From Pseudoxanthomonas wuyuanensis (GTDB lineage: Bacteria; Pseudomonadota; Gammaproteobacteria; Xanthomonadales; Xanthomonadaceae), in assembly GCF_900215535.1 (NCBI RefSeq), contig NZ_OCND01000004.1, positions 124,001-188,000 of the forward strand: a DNA stretch of 64,000 nt, in the 5' to 3' direction. Made by a program: the position numbers and the translations under genes. The first letter of the stretch is position 1; the number at the start of each line of letters is the position of its first letter. The notes under the pieces are model-generated. The model was not told where the DNA came from. It saw only the letters and a program-made list of their open reading frames with translations, and searched no databases. Below, one piece after another: positions 34,254-43,547 of the stretch.

Positions 34254-35513
34254 ATGCACCTGCCAATGGTCAGGGGCGCCTGGCTGGCCGTACTGCTGCT
34301 GTTGAGCGCCTGCGCCAGCGCCCCGCCCCGCCCTGCCGACGACGCCACACCCTTGCTGCTGATCTCGCTGGATGGCGTGCGCGCCGAATATCTGCAACGC
34401 GGCCTGACTCCCCATCTGGACCGCATCGCCCGCGAAGGCGTCCACGCCGAATGGATGGCGCCGTCCTACCCGTCGCTGACCTTTCCCAACCATTACACAC
34501 TGGTAACCGGATTGCGCCCGGACCGCCACGGCATCATCAACAACACGATGTGGGACAAGGACCTGGGCGATTTCACGCTCAGCAACCGCGAGGCGGTCGG
34601 CGATGGGCGCTGGTGGAGCGGCGAACCGATCTGGGTGGCGGCGGAAAAGGCCGGCATGCGCACTGCGACGATGTTCTGGCCCGGTTCGGAAGCGGCCGTG
34701 CAAGGCGTGCGGCCGTGGCAATGGCGTCCGTTCGACAAGGATCTGCCGATGCAGCGGCGCGTGGATCAGGTGCTGGACTGGCTGGCATTGCCGCCGTCCG
34801 AGCGCCCGCGTCTGGTGACGCTGTACTTCGAACATGTCGATACCGCCGGCCACGACGACGGCCCGGATTCGGCTCGCGTCAATCAGACGCTGCGCGACGT
34901 GGACGCGGCACTTGGCCGGCTGCTGTCGGGCCTGCAGGCACGCGGGCAACTGGACCGCGTCAATCTGATCGTGGTGTCCGATCACGGCATGGCGGCGACT
35001 TCGCCGCAGCGCGCCATCGCGGTGGAAGACATGGTGTCGCCGGACGACGCCGTCGTCGTCACTACCGGACAGGTGGCCGGTTTTGCGCCCAAGCCGGGAC
35101 GCGAAACCAGCGCGGAGCGGCAATTGCTGCGCGACCACGGCCATGCGCAATGCTGGCGCAAACGGGAACTGCCGGCGCGCTGGCGCTACGGCAGTCATCC
35201 GCGCATTCCCGCCATCGTCTGCCAGGCCGATGAAGGCTGGCTGCTGGTCAAGCGCGCTTCGCTGCGTCGCTGGATCGACATGGGCTGGCAAGGCGGCGGC
35301 TCGCACGGCTACGACCCGGCGTTGCCATCGATGCGGGCGATCTTCCTTGCGCGCGGCCCGGCCTTCCGCAGCGGCATCAGCGTGCCGGGTTTCGACAATG
35401 TCGATGTCTACCCGTTGCTGACGCGATTGCTGGGAATCGAAGCGGCGCCCAACGACGGCAATCCGCAGACCCTGCTACCGGTCCTGAACGACGCTTCCGC
35501 ACGCGATCATTGA
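34254..35513 (+). CDS. Nucleotide pyrophosphatase/phosphodiesterase (NPP), lipoprotein
   Basis: A 419-residue alkaline-phosphatase-superfamily enzyme closely matching Xanthomonas NPP. It begins with a lipoprotein signal peptide (LLLSAC, Cys 20). Both zinc sites are complete: Asp 40 (LISLDGV), nucleophile Thr 76 (PSLTFPNHYTLVTG), Asp 196 and His 200 (EHVDTAGH), Asp 243/His 244 (VSDHGM) and His 351 (GGGSHGYD). It cleaves phosphodiester bonds of nucleotides outside the cytoplasm. The ATG 12 bp downstream is an alternative start. Confidence 0.93.
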   Translation: MHLPMVRGAWLAVLLLLSACASAPPRPADDATPLLLISLDGVRAEYLQRGLTPHLDRIAREGVHAEWMAPSYPSLTFPNHYTLVTGLRPDRHGIINNTMWDKDLGDFTLSNREAVGDGRWWSGEPIWVAAEKAGMRTATMFWPGSEAAVQGVRPWQWRPFDKDLPMQRRVDQVLDWLALPPSERPRLVTLYFEHVDTAGHDDGPDSARVNQTLRDVDAALGRLLSGLQARGQLDRVNLIVVSDHGMAATSPQRAIAVEDMVSPDDAVVVTTGQVAGFAPKPGRETSAERQLLRDHGHAQCWRKRELPARWRYGSHPRIPAIVCQADEGWLLVKRASLRRWIDMGWQGGGSHGYDPALPSMRAIFLARGPAFRSGISVPGFDNVDVYPLLTRLLGIEAAPNDGNPQTLLPVLNDASARDH

Positions 35514-35562
35514 TGTCCGAAAACGGTGAGTCGGGCCCGCGCTGCGGTGTTAGCCTGCTCCC

Positions 35563-37089
35563 ATGCTGCCTGCTCCCGCCCTTGACCCGCTGGATCTCCG
35601 CGTCTGCGAGCAGGCGCGGCTGAGCCGCGATGCGCGCTTCGACGGACTGTTCTTCATCGCCGTCACCAGCACCCGCATCTATTGCCGGCCGGTATGCCCG
35701 GCACCGTCGCCCAAGCCGTCCAACATCGTCTACTACCGCAATGCCGCCGCGGCCGAAGCCGCCGGTTTCCGGCCATGCCTGCGCTGCCGTCCCGAACTCT
35801 CGCCCGCCGACGGCAGTTGGCGGCGCGGCGATGCGGCGGTGGCGCGCGCATTGAAATTGATCGAAGCCGGCGCACTGGCCGAATCATCGCTGGCCGAACT
35901 GGCCGGAAAAGTCGGTCTGGGCGAACGCCAGTTGCGGCGTTTGTTCAGCGACAAACTGGGTGCCACCCCTATCGGCGTGCATGGCACGCGCCGGCTATTG
36001 TTCGCCAAGCAATTGCTGACCGAGACCGATCTGCCGATCACCCAGGTGGCATTGGCCGCGGGTTTCGGCAGCCTGACCCGCTTCAACACCACCTTCCGCG
36101 ACGAATACCGGATGGCGCCGCGCGATTTGCGCAAGCGCGAAGGCGCGGGCGCGACGGCGAGCGGAACGCTGACGCTGCGCCTGGGCTACCGGCCGCCCTA
36201 TGATTTTGCGGCGATGCTGGATTTCTTGCGCGGACGCGCGTTGCCCGGCGTGGAAGCGGTGGACGAAAACGGCTACGCACGCGTCATCGGTACGGCCTCC
36301 GCACCGGGCTGGCTGCGGGTCAACGCATCGCCGTCCAGCGCAAAAACCGGCGAACATGCGCTGAAGCTGCAATTGCATGGCGCATTGCCGGCCGATTTGC
36401 TGGCCATCGTGCACCGGCTGCGGCGGATGTTCGATCTGGATGCCGATCCGCAGGCCATAGCGAAGGCGTTGTCGGTCGACCCGCGGCTGCGGCCGCTGCT
36501 GAAGAAGCGGCCCGGATTGCGCCTTCCCAGCGGCTGGGATGGCTTTGAGATCGCGGTGCGCGCGATTATCGGCCAGCAGGTCAGCGTAGCCGCTGCGCGC
36601 ACATTGACCGCGCGGCTGGCGCAACGCTTCGGCACGGCATTGCCGACGCCGTTTTCAGCGGATCTGGTGCATCTGTTTCCAACGCCGGAAGCGTTGGCCG
36701 ATGCGGATCTGACCGCGATAGGACTGACCCGCGCGCGCGCGGCAACGGTGAACACGGTGGCGCGTGCGCTGCTGGACGGCCGCGTGGATTTTCGCGCCGA
36801 GCGCACGCTGGAAGATCTGGTCTCGCGCTGGGTCGCCCTGCCCGGTATCGGCCCATGGACCGCCAACTACATCGCACTGCGCGCCACCGGGCATCCGGAT
36901 GCGTTTCCGGCCGACGATCTGGTGCTGCAGAAAGCGGTACCGACAGACGGGGGCCGGATGACCGCCAAAGCGCTGACTGCGCGCGCCGAAAGCTGGCGGC
37001 CCTGGCGCGCCTACGCAGTCATCCAGTTGTGGCGCGACAGCATGCCGGCGGCAAAAGCCCCAGCGAAAACCCCCGTGGGAGCGACGTGA
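35563..37089 (+). CDS. Ada N-domain / AlkA 3-methyladenine DNA glycosylase fusion
   Basis: A 508-residue three-part protein. Residues 1-80 are the Ada zinc domain with four cysteines (41, 45, 72, 75), one of which takes methyl groups from phosphotriesters. About 95-195 is an AraC-type helix-turn-helix (SSLAELAGKVGLGERQLRRL). About 200-495 is AlkA with its HhH-GPD region (WVALPGIGPWTANYIALRAT, catalytic Asp in FPADDLVL). It should sense alkylation and excise N-alkylpurines, with ogt directly downstream. A TAGCCT box ends six bases before the ATG with no Shine-Dalgarno, suggesting a leaderless mRNA. The last codons and stop lie in a REP palindrome. Confidence 0.93.
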   Translation: MLPAPALDPLDLRVCEQARLSRDARFDGLFFIAVTSTRIYCRPVCPAPSPKPSNIVYYRNAAAAEAAGFRPCLRCRPELSPADGSWRRGDAAVARALKLIEAGALAESSLAELAGKVGLGERQLRRLFSDKLGATPIGVHGTRRLLFAKQLLTETDLPITQVALAAGFGSLTRFNTTFRDEYRMAPRDLRKREGAGATASGTLTLRLGYRPPYDFAAMLDFLRGRALPGVEAVDENGYARVIGTASAPGWLRVNASPSSAKTGEHALKLQLHGALPADLLAIVHRLRRMFDLDADPQAIAKALSVDPRLRPLLKKRPGLRLPSGWDGFEIAVRAIIGQQVSVAAARTLTARLAQRFGTALPTPFSADLVHLFPTPEALADADLTAIGLTRARAATVNTVARALLDGRVDFRAERTLEDLVSRWVALPGIGPWTANYIALRATGHPDAFPADDLVLQKAVPTDGGRMTAKALTARAESWRPWRAYAVIQLWRDSMPAAKAPAKTPVGAT

Positions 37090-37100
37090 GTCGCTCCCAC
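37075..37100. repeat. REP-type palindrome (GGGAGCGACG family), copy 3, containing a stop codon
   Basis: GTGGGAGCGAC-GTGA-GTCGCTCCCAC, a perfect 11-bp stem. The TGA in its loop region (37087-37089) is the stop codon of the Ada/AlkA gene, so the element supplies that protein's last residues (VGAT). Confidence 0.88.
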
Positions 37101-37140
37101 AAAGAATGAAATGCCTGGACCGAGCCCCGGAGACCTCGCC

Positions 37141-37638
37141 ATGATCTTCCACCAACGCATCGACAGCCCAGTCGGCCCGCTGCTGCTGGCCGCCGACGAC
37201 GAAGGCCTGCGCCTGATCGAATTCCATTCGCCGCGCCATCCGATGGCGCAACTCGACCAATGGCAGCAAGGCGATCATCCGCTGCTGCAGGCCGCGCATG
37301 CGCAACTGCAAGAATACTTCGCCGGCGAGCGCCAGGATTTCGATCTGCCGCTGGCGCCGCAGGGCACCGATTTCCAGCGGAAGGTCTGGCATATGCTGGC
37401 GTCGATTCCGTACGGCCAGACCATCAGCTACGCGCAGTTGGCGCAGTGGGTCGGCAAGCCGACCGCAACCCGCGCGGTCGGCGCCGCCAACGGCCGCAAT
37501 CCGTTGCCCATCGTGCTGCCCTGCCATCGCGTCATCGGCGCCGACGGCAGCCTGACCGGCTTCGGCGGCGGCCTGCCGACCAAGCACTACCTGCTGAAGC
37601 TGGAAGGCGCCTTGCCGGCCGACGATCTGTTCGGCTGA
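37141..37638 (+). CDS. ogt: Methylated-DNA-protein cysteine methyltransferase
   Basis: A 165-residue suicide repair protein that removes methyl groups from O6-methylguanine. The acceptor cysteine is Cys 128 in VLPCHRVIG. The helix-turn-helix region ([20 protein letters not shown]) and the GxxxxxTGFGGGL active-site loop are present. GGAG precedes the ATG. It lies 51 bp after the Ada/AlkA gene, forming an alkylation-repair pair. A REP palindrome follows. Confidence 0.96.
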   Translation: MIFHQRIDSPVGPLLLAADDEGLRLIEFHSPRHPMAQLDQWQQGDHPLLQAAHAQLQEYFAGERQDFDLPLAPQGTDFQRKVWHMLASIPYGQTISYAQLAQWVGKPTATRAVGAANGRNPLPIVLPCHRVIGADGSLTGFGGGLPTKHYLLKLEGALPADDLFG

Positions 37639-37653
37639 TGCGGATTCTTCCTT

Positions 37654-37720
37654 GCGGGAGCAACGTAAGTCGCGATGAGCCTTCATGGGGAAGCTCCATC
37701 GCGACTTGCATCGCTCCTGC
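37654..37720. repeat. REP-type inverted repeat (GGGAGCGACG family), copy 4
   Basis: GCGGGAGCAACGTAAGTCGC...and an inverted, slightly diverged arm ending GCATCGCTCCTGC, around a 12-16 base loop. It sits exactly between the convergent ogt and hutF genes and may act as a shared terminator-like hairpin. Confidence 0.85.
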
Positions 37721-37728
37721 AGGCGATA

Positions 37729-39006
37729 TCAGGTGCCGTCCAACAACGCCTGCAATGTCTGCCGATAGCGCGCGGCAATCGCATCGCGGTCGCGATGGCG
37801 CCCCTCGGCCACGACCTGCCGGCCGGCGACGAACGCATCGCGCACCAGCGGCCGGTTGCCGCTGAAGATCCAGCGGTCGATGCGGTCGCCGTCGCCGGCA
37901 CCGGCGAATGCCGGTGCCTCGTCGTCCAGCCGCAGATAGTCGTCGTCACAGGCGACGAATCCGGTCGCCTGCGCAGGACTGGCGTACACGCCCTGCAACA
38001 GGGTTTCGCCAACGCTGCTGGAAGTTGCACCGACGGCGATGTTGCGATGGTGGCTGACCAGTCGCTGGCCGTATTCCAGCCAGCGCAGTTCTTCCACCGG
38101 CGACACCGAAATATGCGAATCCGAGCCGATACCCCAGCCGCCACCGGCGGCCAGATAATCTCGCAGCGGAAACAGGCCATCGCCCAGGTTGGCTTCGGTG
38201 GTCGGGCAGATCGCCACGGTGGCGCCGCTGGCGGCAATCCCGCGGGTTTCCTCTGCTGTCAGATGTGTCGCATGCACCAATGTCCAGCGGCGGTCGACGT
38301 CGAAATGATCCAGCAGCCATTGCACCGGCCGTGCGCCGCGGAGCGCCAGGCTGTCCTGGATCTCGCCGATCTGTTCGGCAATATGGATATGCAACGGAAA
38401 TTCCGCCGGCAATGCGGCCAGCACTTCGCGCATGGCCGCTTCCGGCACCGCGCGCAGGCTGTGGAAGGCGCAACCCAGCCGCAGGCCATCGTCCTGTTCG
38501 GATTTCAGTCCATCCAGCAGGCGCAGGAAGCCTTCCACATCATGGCCGAAGCGGCGCTGGCGTTCGGACAGTGCGCGGCCGTCGAAACCGCCGGTCATGT
38601 ACAGCACCGGCAACAGGGTCAGGCGGATGCCGGTGTCGCGTGCGGCGGCAATCAGCGCGCGCGACATCGCCGCCGGGTCGGCATAGGGCCTGCCGTCGGG
38701 CTGGTGGTGGACATAATGGAATTCGCACACCGTCGTGTAACCAGCCTCCAGCATCTCGGCATACAGCTGGCGGGCGATGTCGTAGGTGCTTTCCGGGGTC
38801 ATCCGCGCGGCAAACCGGTACATGGTTTCGCGCCAGGTCCAGAAGCTGTCTTCCGGATGGGTCTGGCGTTCGGCCAGGCCGGCCATTGCCCGCTGGAAGG
38901 CGTGCGAATGCAGGTTGGCGATGCCCGGCACGATATGGCCGTGCGGAAAACGGGAATCGGCCAGCCAGCCCTGGGCGGTCCACAAGCGTGCGGTGTCTGT
39001 CGTCAT
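37729..39006 (-). CDS. hutF: Formimidoylglutamate deiminase
   Basis: A 425-residue amidohydrolase-superfamily enzyme that converts N-formimidoyl-glutamate to N-formylglutamate in the five-step histidine degradation pathway. The zinc-binding [10 protein letters not shown] lies near residues 33-42, followed by [32 protein letters not shown] and [20 protein letters not shown]. Length is typical. It diverges from hutI with only 52 bp between starts, so both promoters overlap there. The other hut genes are outside the window. Confidence 0.93.
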   Translation of the reverse strand: MTTDTARLWTAQGWLADSRFPHGHIVPGIANLHSHAFQRAMAGLAERQTHPEDSFWTWRETMYRFAARMTPESTYDIARQLYAEMLEAGYTTVCEFHYVHHQPDGRPYADPAAMSRALIAAARDTGIRLTLLPVLYMTGGFDGRALSERQRRFGHDVEGFLRLLDGLKSEQDDGLRLGCAFHSLRAVPEAAMREVLAALPAEFPLHIHIAEQIGEIQDSLALRGARPVQWLLDHFDVDRRWTLVHATHLTAEETRGIAASGATVAICPTTEANLGDGLFPLRDYLAAGGGWGIGSDSHISVSPVEELRWLEYGQRLVSHHRNIAVGATSSSVGETLLQGVYASPAQATGFVACDDDYLRLDDEAPAFAGAGDGDRIDRWIFSGNRPLVRDAFVAGRQVVAEGRHRDRDAIAARYRQTLQALLDGT

Positions 39007-39058
39007 GCCGCCATTCTCGCCCGGCCGCGCGCCGAACGCGACCGTCTACAATCCGGCC

Positions 39059-40291
39059 ATGAACGAATCGCGCGATCTTCCCTGGGATGGCCTGCTCACC
39101 CACGTCCAACTGGTCACGCTGGCCGGCGATGATGGCTACGGCGTCATCGAGGACGGCGCGCTGGGCTGGCGCGACGGGGTGCTGCGCTTCGCCGGCCCCA
39201 GTTCCCGATTGCCGGGCGAACCGGCGCGGCTGGCCCACGAAACGCTTTCCGGCGGCGGCCGCTGGGTTACGCCCGGCCTGATCGACTGCCATACCCATAC
39301 CGTGTTCGCTGGCGACCGCGCCGGCGAATTCGAGCAACGGCTGCAGGGCGCCAGCTATGAGGACATCGCGCGCGCCGGCGGCGGCATCGTCTCCACCGTG
39401 CGCGCCACCCGCGCCGCCAGCGAAGACGAGCTGTTGGCGCAATCGTTGCCGCGCGCGCGCGCGTTGCTGGCCGATGGCGTGACCACGCTGGAGATCAAAT
39501 CAGGCTACGGCCTGGATTTCGACAACGAACGCAAGATGCTGCGGGTGGCCAGGCGCATCGGGCAGATGCTGGGCATCACGGTGCGTACCACCTTCCTCGG
39601 TGCGCATGCGCTGCCGCCGGAGTTCAGCGGACGCCCCGACGATTACATCGACGCCGTCTGCCAATGGTTGCCGCAATTGCATGCCGAAGGCCTGGTCGAT
39701 GCGGTGGATGCGTTCTGCGAGCGGATCGGTTTCGATGCCGCGCAGACCCGGCGCGTCTTCGAGGCCGCACGCGCGCTGGGATTGCCGGTCAAGCTGCATG
39801 CCGACCAACTCAGCGACGGCGATGGCGCCGCGCTGGTGGCCGAGTTCGGCGGACTGTCGGCCGACCATGTCGAATACACCTCCGAGGCCGGCGTGCGGGC
39901 GATGGCCCGGGCCGGCAGCGTCGCGGTGCTGCTGCCCGGCGCATTTCATGTGTTGCGCGAAACCCGGCTGCCGCCGCTGGATGCATTCCGCACGCACAAC
40001 GTGCCGATGGCGGTGGCAACCGACTGCAATCCCGGCACGGCGCCGCTGCAGTCGCTGCGGTTGGCGATGTCGCTGGCGTGCACGCACTTCCGGCTGACCC
40101 CGCAGGAAGCCTTGCGCGGGACCACCGCGCATGCGGCGCGTGCGCTGGGCCTGAACGACCGCGGCCGCCTGTGCGAAGGCATGCGTGCCGATTTCGCGCT
40201 GTGGGACATCACCCAGCCGGCGCAGTTGGCCTACTGGTTGGGCGGCAACCTGATGGCCGGGGTCTACGTAGGCGGGCAGCGCGTCGGCTGA
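39059..40291 (+). CDS. hutI: Imidazolonepropionase
   Basis: A 410-residue amidohydrolase of histidine catabolism that opens imidazolone-5-propionate to formimidoylglutamate, the substrate of HutF. Metal and substrate motifs are [20 protein letters not shown] (near 71-90), [40 protein letters not shown] and [10 protein letters not shown]. The ATG lies six bases after a TACAAT box with no ribosome site, suggesting a leaderless transcript. A clear bidirectional terminator follows. Confidence 0.95.
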   Translation: MNESRDLPWDGLLTHVQLVTLAGDDGYGVIEDGALGWRDGVLRFAGPSSRLPGEPARLAHETLSGGGRWVTPGLIDCHTHTVFAGDRAGEFEQRLQGASYEDIARAGGGIVSTVRATRAASEDELLAQSLPRARALLADGVTTLEIKSGYGLDFDNERKMLRVARRIGQMLGITVRTTFLGAHALPPEFSGRPDDYIDAVCQWLPQLHAEGLVDAVDAFCERIGFDAAQTRRVFEAARALGLPVKLHADQLSDGDGAALVAEFGGLSADHVEYTSEAGVRAMARAGSVAVLLPGAFHVLRETRLPPLDAFRTHNVPMAVATDCNPGTAPLQSLRLAMSLACTHFRLTPQEALRGTTAHAARALGLNDRGRLCEGMRADFALWDITQPAQLAYWLGGNLMAGVYVGGQRVG

Positions 40292-40303
40292 CCGTTGGGC
40301 AAC

Positions 40304-40332
40304 AAAAAACCCCGGCATCGGCCGGGGTTTTT
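40304..40332. terminator. Bidirectional rho-independent terminator
   Basis: AAAAAA-CCCCGGC-ATCG-GCCGGGG-TTTTT: a GC stem flanked by an A run and a T run. It serves hutI (+) and the convergent THX gene (-). Confidence 0.92.
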
Positions 40333-40364
40333 CATTCATTCCGGCGATGCCGGAATGGCGGCGC

Positions 40365-40544
40365 TTACGCCTTGGCGACCGTCTTTTTGGCCACTGCCTT
40401 CTTGGCCGGCGCCTTCACCACAGCCTTCTTGGCGGTGGAAGCGGTAGCGCCGACAGCGGCCTTGGCCACGACGTGCTTGCGCACGTTGCCGTAGCTGGCG
40501 TTGTAGCGCTTGCCCTTGGCGGTCTTGCGATCACCTTTGCCCAT
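40365..40544 (-). CDS. Ribosomal protein bTHX-like with Lys/Ala tail
   Basis: A 59-residue very basic protein. Residues 1-24 match the bTHX (S31e) signature MGKGDRKTAKGKRYNASYGN, a peptide that sits in the head of the 30S subunit. The rest (about 25-59) is a low-complexity Ala/Lys/Val tail of the kind seen in histone H1-like bacterial proteins (TAKKAVVKAPAKKAVAKKTV). GGAG lies six bases before the ATG. The short bTHX of Thermus has no such tail, while tailed forms are usual in Xanthomonads. Confidence 0.8.
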   Translation of the reverse strand: MGKGDRKTAKGKRYNASYGNVRKHVVAKAAVGATASTAKKAVVKAPAKKAVAKKTVAKA

Positions 40545-40678
40545 GATGCTCTCCTAATTTCTGATGATGTCCGTACAGGGAAGTCCGGGCCCCTGCGAAG
40601 GGATTCGCCTGCCACAGCGCCCTGCGCTAGACCGGAAAGCCTATCACAGCGCGGCCGGAAAGCATTGTGGGAAGCGCA

Positions 40679-41098
40679 TCAGTGGGCGCAGCTGGCGTCG
40701 TGCACATGCCAGTGGTTCAGCCGCAGATTGAGCAGGTGCGCCAGCCCGACCAGCGTGCCGCCCAACGTCATGACCACCGCGTGCGGTACCGCCGATTCGT
40801 GCAACGGCGCGTACAGCACGCCAGCCCACAAGGCCGCCAGCCCGGTCAGCAACATGCCCAGCGCGCGAAACACGCGGTGGCGGCGATAACCCCAGACCAG
40901 ACTGAACAGGCCAAGCACGGTGACGAACACGACAAAGCCGCGTTCGAAACCGTCTCCCAGCCACAGCGACAGGCCCAGCGAAGGAATGACCGCCAGCAGC
41001 AACGGCGTCAACGCGCAATGCAGCGCGCAGATCATCGACCCGGTCGCGGCGAAACCGTCGACAAGCGAGCGGAACCTGGATTTCATCTGCTTGGCCAT
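40679..41098 (-). CDS. MerC-family membrane protein, probable Zur-controlled zinc protein
   Basis: A 139-residue inner-membrane protein with four helices of the MerC domain (GSMICALHCALTPLLLAVIP near 20-39 holds the Cys/His metal motif CALHC). The C-terminus is His-rich (LNHWHVHDASCAH). MerC is known as a mercuric-ion carrier in mer operons. No mer genes are present here. Instead the gene diverges from a ZnuD-like receptor across a Zur box 29 bp from its start, so a role in zinc entry across the inner membrane is the better inference. Confidence 0.85.
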   Translation of the reverse strand: MAKQMKSRFRSLVDGFAATGSMICALHCALTPLLLAVIPSLGLSLWLGDGFERGFVVFVTVLGLFSLVWGYRRHRVFRALGMLLTGLAALWAGVLYAPLHESAVPHAVVMTLGGTLVGLAHLLNLRLNHWHVHDASCAH

Positions 41099-41126
41099 GA
41101 CTTTCGGGGCAGGTGCGTCTTCACGG

Positions 41127-41145
41127 TTGGTATATTATAACATTA
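41127..41145. promoter_or_regulatory. Zur box between merC-like and znuD-like genes
   Basis: GGTATATTATAAC is a 13-bp palindrome with one mismatched pair, inside TTGGTATATTATAACATTA, one base off the gammaproteobacterial Zur core GTTATAnTATAAC. It is the only strongly AT-rich stretch in this neighbourhood and overlaps where both divergent promoters must be. Zur-Zn binding here would shut off both genes when zinc is plentiful. Confidence 0.82.
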
Positions 41146-41177
41146 GTCAACTTACTTCCACCGAGTCCCCCGCCCCC

Positions 41178-43346
41178 ATGAAATCGATGCGTCATCGCGT
41201 TCCGTCCCCCCACCTGCTCGCCTCCGCCCTGGCATTGGCCCTGGCCGCTCCGACCGTTCTTGCCCAGAATGCCGCCAGCCAGGCCACCGACCTGAAGGCG
41301 GTGGTGGTCACCGCCTCGCCGCTGAAGGGCAGCGCCGAATCGGTCGCCACCCCGGTCGAGGTGCTGTATGGCGACGAACTGGACCGGAACAAGGCCGCCA
41401 CCCTGGGCGATACCGTGGCCAAGCTGCCCGGCGTGCAGACGACCTATTTCGGCACCGGCGTCGGCCGGCCGATCATCCGCGGCCAGGAAGGCCCGCGCGT
41501 GCAGGTGCTGTCCGGCGGCCTGGGCTCGATGGACGCCTCCACGGTCAGCGCCGATCACGCGGTCAGCATCGAACCGTTCCTGGCCGACCAGATCGAAGTA
41601 TTGAAGGGGCCAGCGACATTGCTGTTCGGCAGCGGCGCAATCGGCGGCGCGGTCAACGTGGTCGACGGCCGCCTGCCCGATCAGTTGCCCGACACTCCGC
41701 TCAGCGGACGCGCCGAAGTCAGCGGCAACAGCGTCAACAACGAACGCACCGGCATGTTCCGCCTGGACGGCGTCAACGGCAACTGGGTGCTGCATGTCGA
41801 TGGCATGATCCGAAACACCGACGATTACGACATCCCCGGCTATGCCATCGTCGAGCACGACGATCATGATGAGGAAGAAGAAGATCACGAAGAAGAAGAG
41901 CAGGTAAAGGGCAAGCTGCCCAACAGTTCCATCCGCACCCGCGCCGGCGCCATCGGCGCGACCTGGCTGGGCGAAGCTGGTTACTTCGGCATCGCCGCCA
42001 GCACCTACCGCAACAACTACGGCATTCCCGGCGGCGCCCACGAGCATGCCGAAGACGACCATGACCACGATGACGACGACGGCGATGAAGCGCACGAGGA
42101 AGAAGGCGACGTGCGCATCGACCTGGTGCAGAACCGCATCGACATGAAGGCCGGCATCTACGAGCCGCTGTCGTTCCTGCAAAGCATCAACCTGCGCGCC
42201 GCGCACAACGATTACGAACACGTCGAACTGGAAGGCGGCACGCCGTCCACCCGCTTCACCAACAAGGGCTACGAGGCACGGTTGGAAGCGGTGCAGAAGG
42301 AATGGAACGGCTGGCGCGGCGCGTTCGGCGTGCAGCTCGGCAGCACCGATTTCGGCGCGGTCGGCGAGGAAGCGTTCGTGCCGTCGACCACCACCGACAC
42401 GCTGGGCGTATTCGTGCTGCAGGAGAAGGATTTCGGCGCACTGAAACTGGAACTGGGCGGGCGCTACGACCGCGTCGAACTGGATCCGGCCGATCGCGGC
42501 TCCAGGGATTTCAGCGCCAGCAACCTGTCGGCGGCGGCCATCTGGCGCATCAGCGACGGTTTCGATCTGCGTTTTGGCGTGGACCGCTCCGAGCGCGCGC
42601 CGACCAACGAGGAACTGTTCGCCGGCGGCGTGCATGTGGCCACGCAATCGATCGAGATCGGCGATCAGGATCTGAGCACCGAAAAGGGCCTGCGCGGCGA
42701 AATCGGCCTGCACTGGCATACCGACCGCGTCGACATGAAGTTCGCCGTCTACCAGACCAACTTCGACGATTTCATCTACCTGGCCGATACCGGCGTCGCC
42801 GAAGAAGGTTTCCCGGTGCGCCTGTGGACACAGGCCGATGCCACCTTCCGCGGTGCCGAGGCCGAAGCCCGCATCGCTCTGGCCGACTCCAGCGCCGGCG
42901 CCTGGGATCTGCGCGTGTTCGGCGATTACGTGCGCGCGGAACTGGACGGCAGCGGCACCCGCCAGGTGGCATTCGAAGTCCCGCATGGCGATCACACGCA
43001 CGCTTACCAGGTCGACCTGGCCCAGGGCGGTTACCTGCCCCGTATCGCCCCGTCGCGTTTCGGCGCCGACCTGAACTGGTCGCTGGGCGGCTGGCGCGCC
43101 TCGCTGGGCGCGGTGCGTTACAACAAGCAGGACGATGTGGCCGACAACGAGGAACCCAGCCCGGGCTACACGCTGGTGGACGCGCATCTGGCCTACCGCT
43201 GGGATCGCCCGGCATCGAGCTGGGAAGTGTTCCTGGACGGCCGCAACCTGACCGACAAGGAAGCCCGCCCGCATACCTCACTGCTGCGCGACTATGCGCC
43301 GTTGCCGGGGCGCGGCGTCGGCTTCGGCATCCGCGCCTACTTCTGA
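41178..43346 (+). CDS. znuD: ZnuD-like TonB-dependent zinc receptor
   Basis: A 722-residue outer-membrane receptor with a signal peptide (about 1-29), TonB plug (AVVVTASPLKGSAESVATPV near 40-59; then RPIIRGQEGPRVQVLSGGLG) and 22-strand barrel ending in FGIRAYF. Two acidic His-rich loops (HDDHDEEEEDHEEEE near 227-241, and AHEHAEDDHDHDDDDGDEAH near 289-308) are typical metal-capturing loops of ZnuD receptors. A Zur box lies 33-51 bp upstream. Together these indicate zinc uptake under starvation. A terminator hairpin follows. Confidence 0.92.
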   Translation: MKSMRHRVPSPHLLASALALALAAPTVLAQNAASQATDLKAVVVTASPLKGSAESVATPVEVLYGDELDRNKAATLGDTVAKLPGVQTTYFGTGVGRPIIRGQEGPRVQVLSGGLGSMDASTVSADHAVSIEPFLADQIEVLKGPATLLFGSGAIGGAVNVVDGRLPDQLPDTPLSGRAEVSGNSVNNERTGMFRLDGVNGNWVLHVDGMIRNTDDYDIPGYAIVEHDDHDEEEEDHEEEEQVKGKLPNSSIRTRAGAIGATWLGEAGYFGIAASTYRNNYGIPGGAHEHAEDDHDHDDDDGDEAHEEEGDVRIDLVQNRIDMKAGIYEPLSFLQSINLRAAHNDYEHVELEGGTPSTRFTNKGYEARLEAVQKEWNGWRGAFGVQLGSTDFGAVGEEAFVPSTTTDTLGVFVLQEKDFGALKLELGGRYDRVELDPADRGSRDFSASNLSAAAIWRISDGFDLRFGVDRSERAPTNEELFAGGVHVATQSIEIGDQDLSTEKGLRGEIGLHWHTDRVDMKFAVYQTNFDDFIYLADTGVAEEGFPVRLWTQADATFRGAEAEARIALADSSAGAWDLRVFGDYVRAELDGSGTRQVAFEVPHGDHTHAYQVDLAQGGYLPRIAPSRFGADLNWSLGGWRASLGAVRYNKQDDVADNEEPSPGYTLVDAHLAYRWDRPASSWEVFLDGRNLTDKEARPHTSLLRDYAPLPGRGVGFGIRAYF

Positions 43347-43370
43347 TCGGCAGCGAACGGTCTCTCCGGG

Positions 43371-43401
43371 GGCGGCTGGCCGGTATGGCAGCCGCCTTTC
43401 T
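43371..43401 (+). terminator. Terminator after the ZnuD-like gene
   Basis: GGCGGCTG-N10-CAGCCGCC followed by TTTCT, 25 bp after the receptor stop. The T run is short, so strength is uncertain. Confidence 0.65.
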
Positions 43402-43547
43402 GCGTACTGGCGCGTGGTTCGGGCGCCTGTCTATCGCTCCTGCATGAAGCGGCGCTTGCTGGGCCGAACTTTTCTGTCCGGCGCCCCCGAAGCCGCAGAG
43501 CGAGCTCGTTCTACGCCAGCGCGCAACCGGGGCGCCCGGCGCTCCGG

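Noticed and set aside
40679-41098. Part of a mercury-resistance (mer) operon
   Set aside because: No merA, merT, merP or merR is nearby, and the divergent partner and Zur box point to zinc.
41121-43274. A 717-codon open frame antisense to the ZnuD-like receptor gene
   Set aside because: It mirrors the codon pattern of the receptor, has no domain or ribosome site, and is the usual antisense artefact of high-GC DNA.
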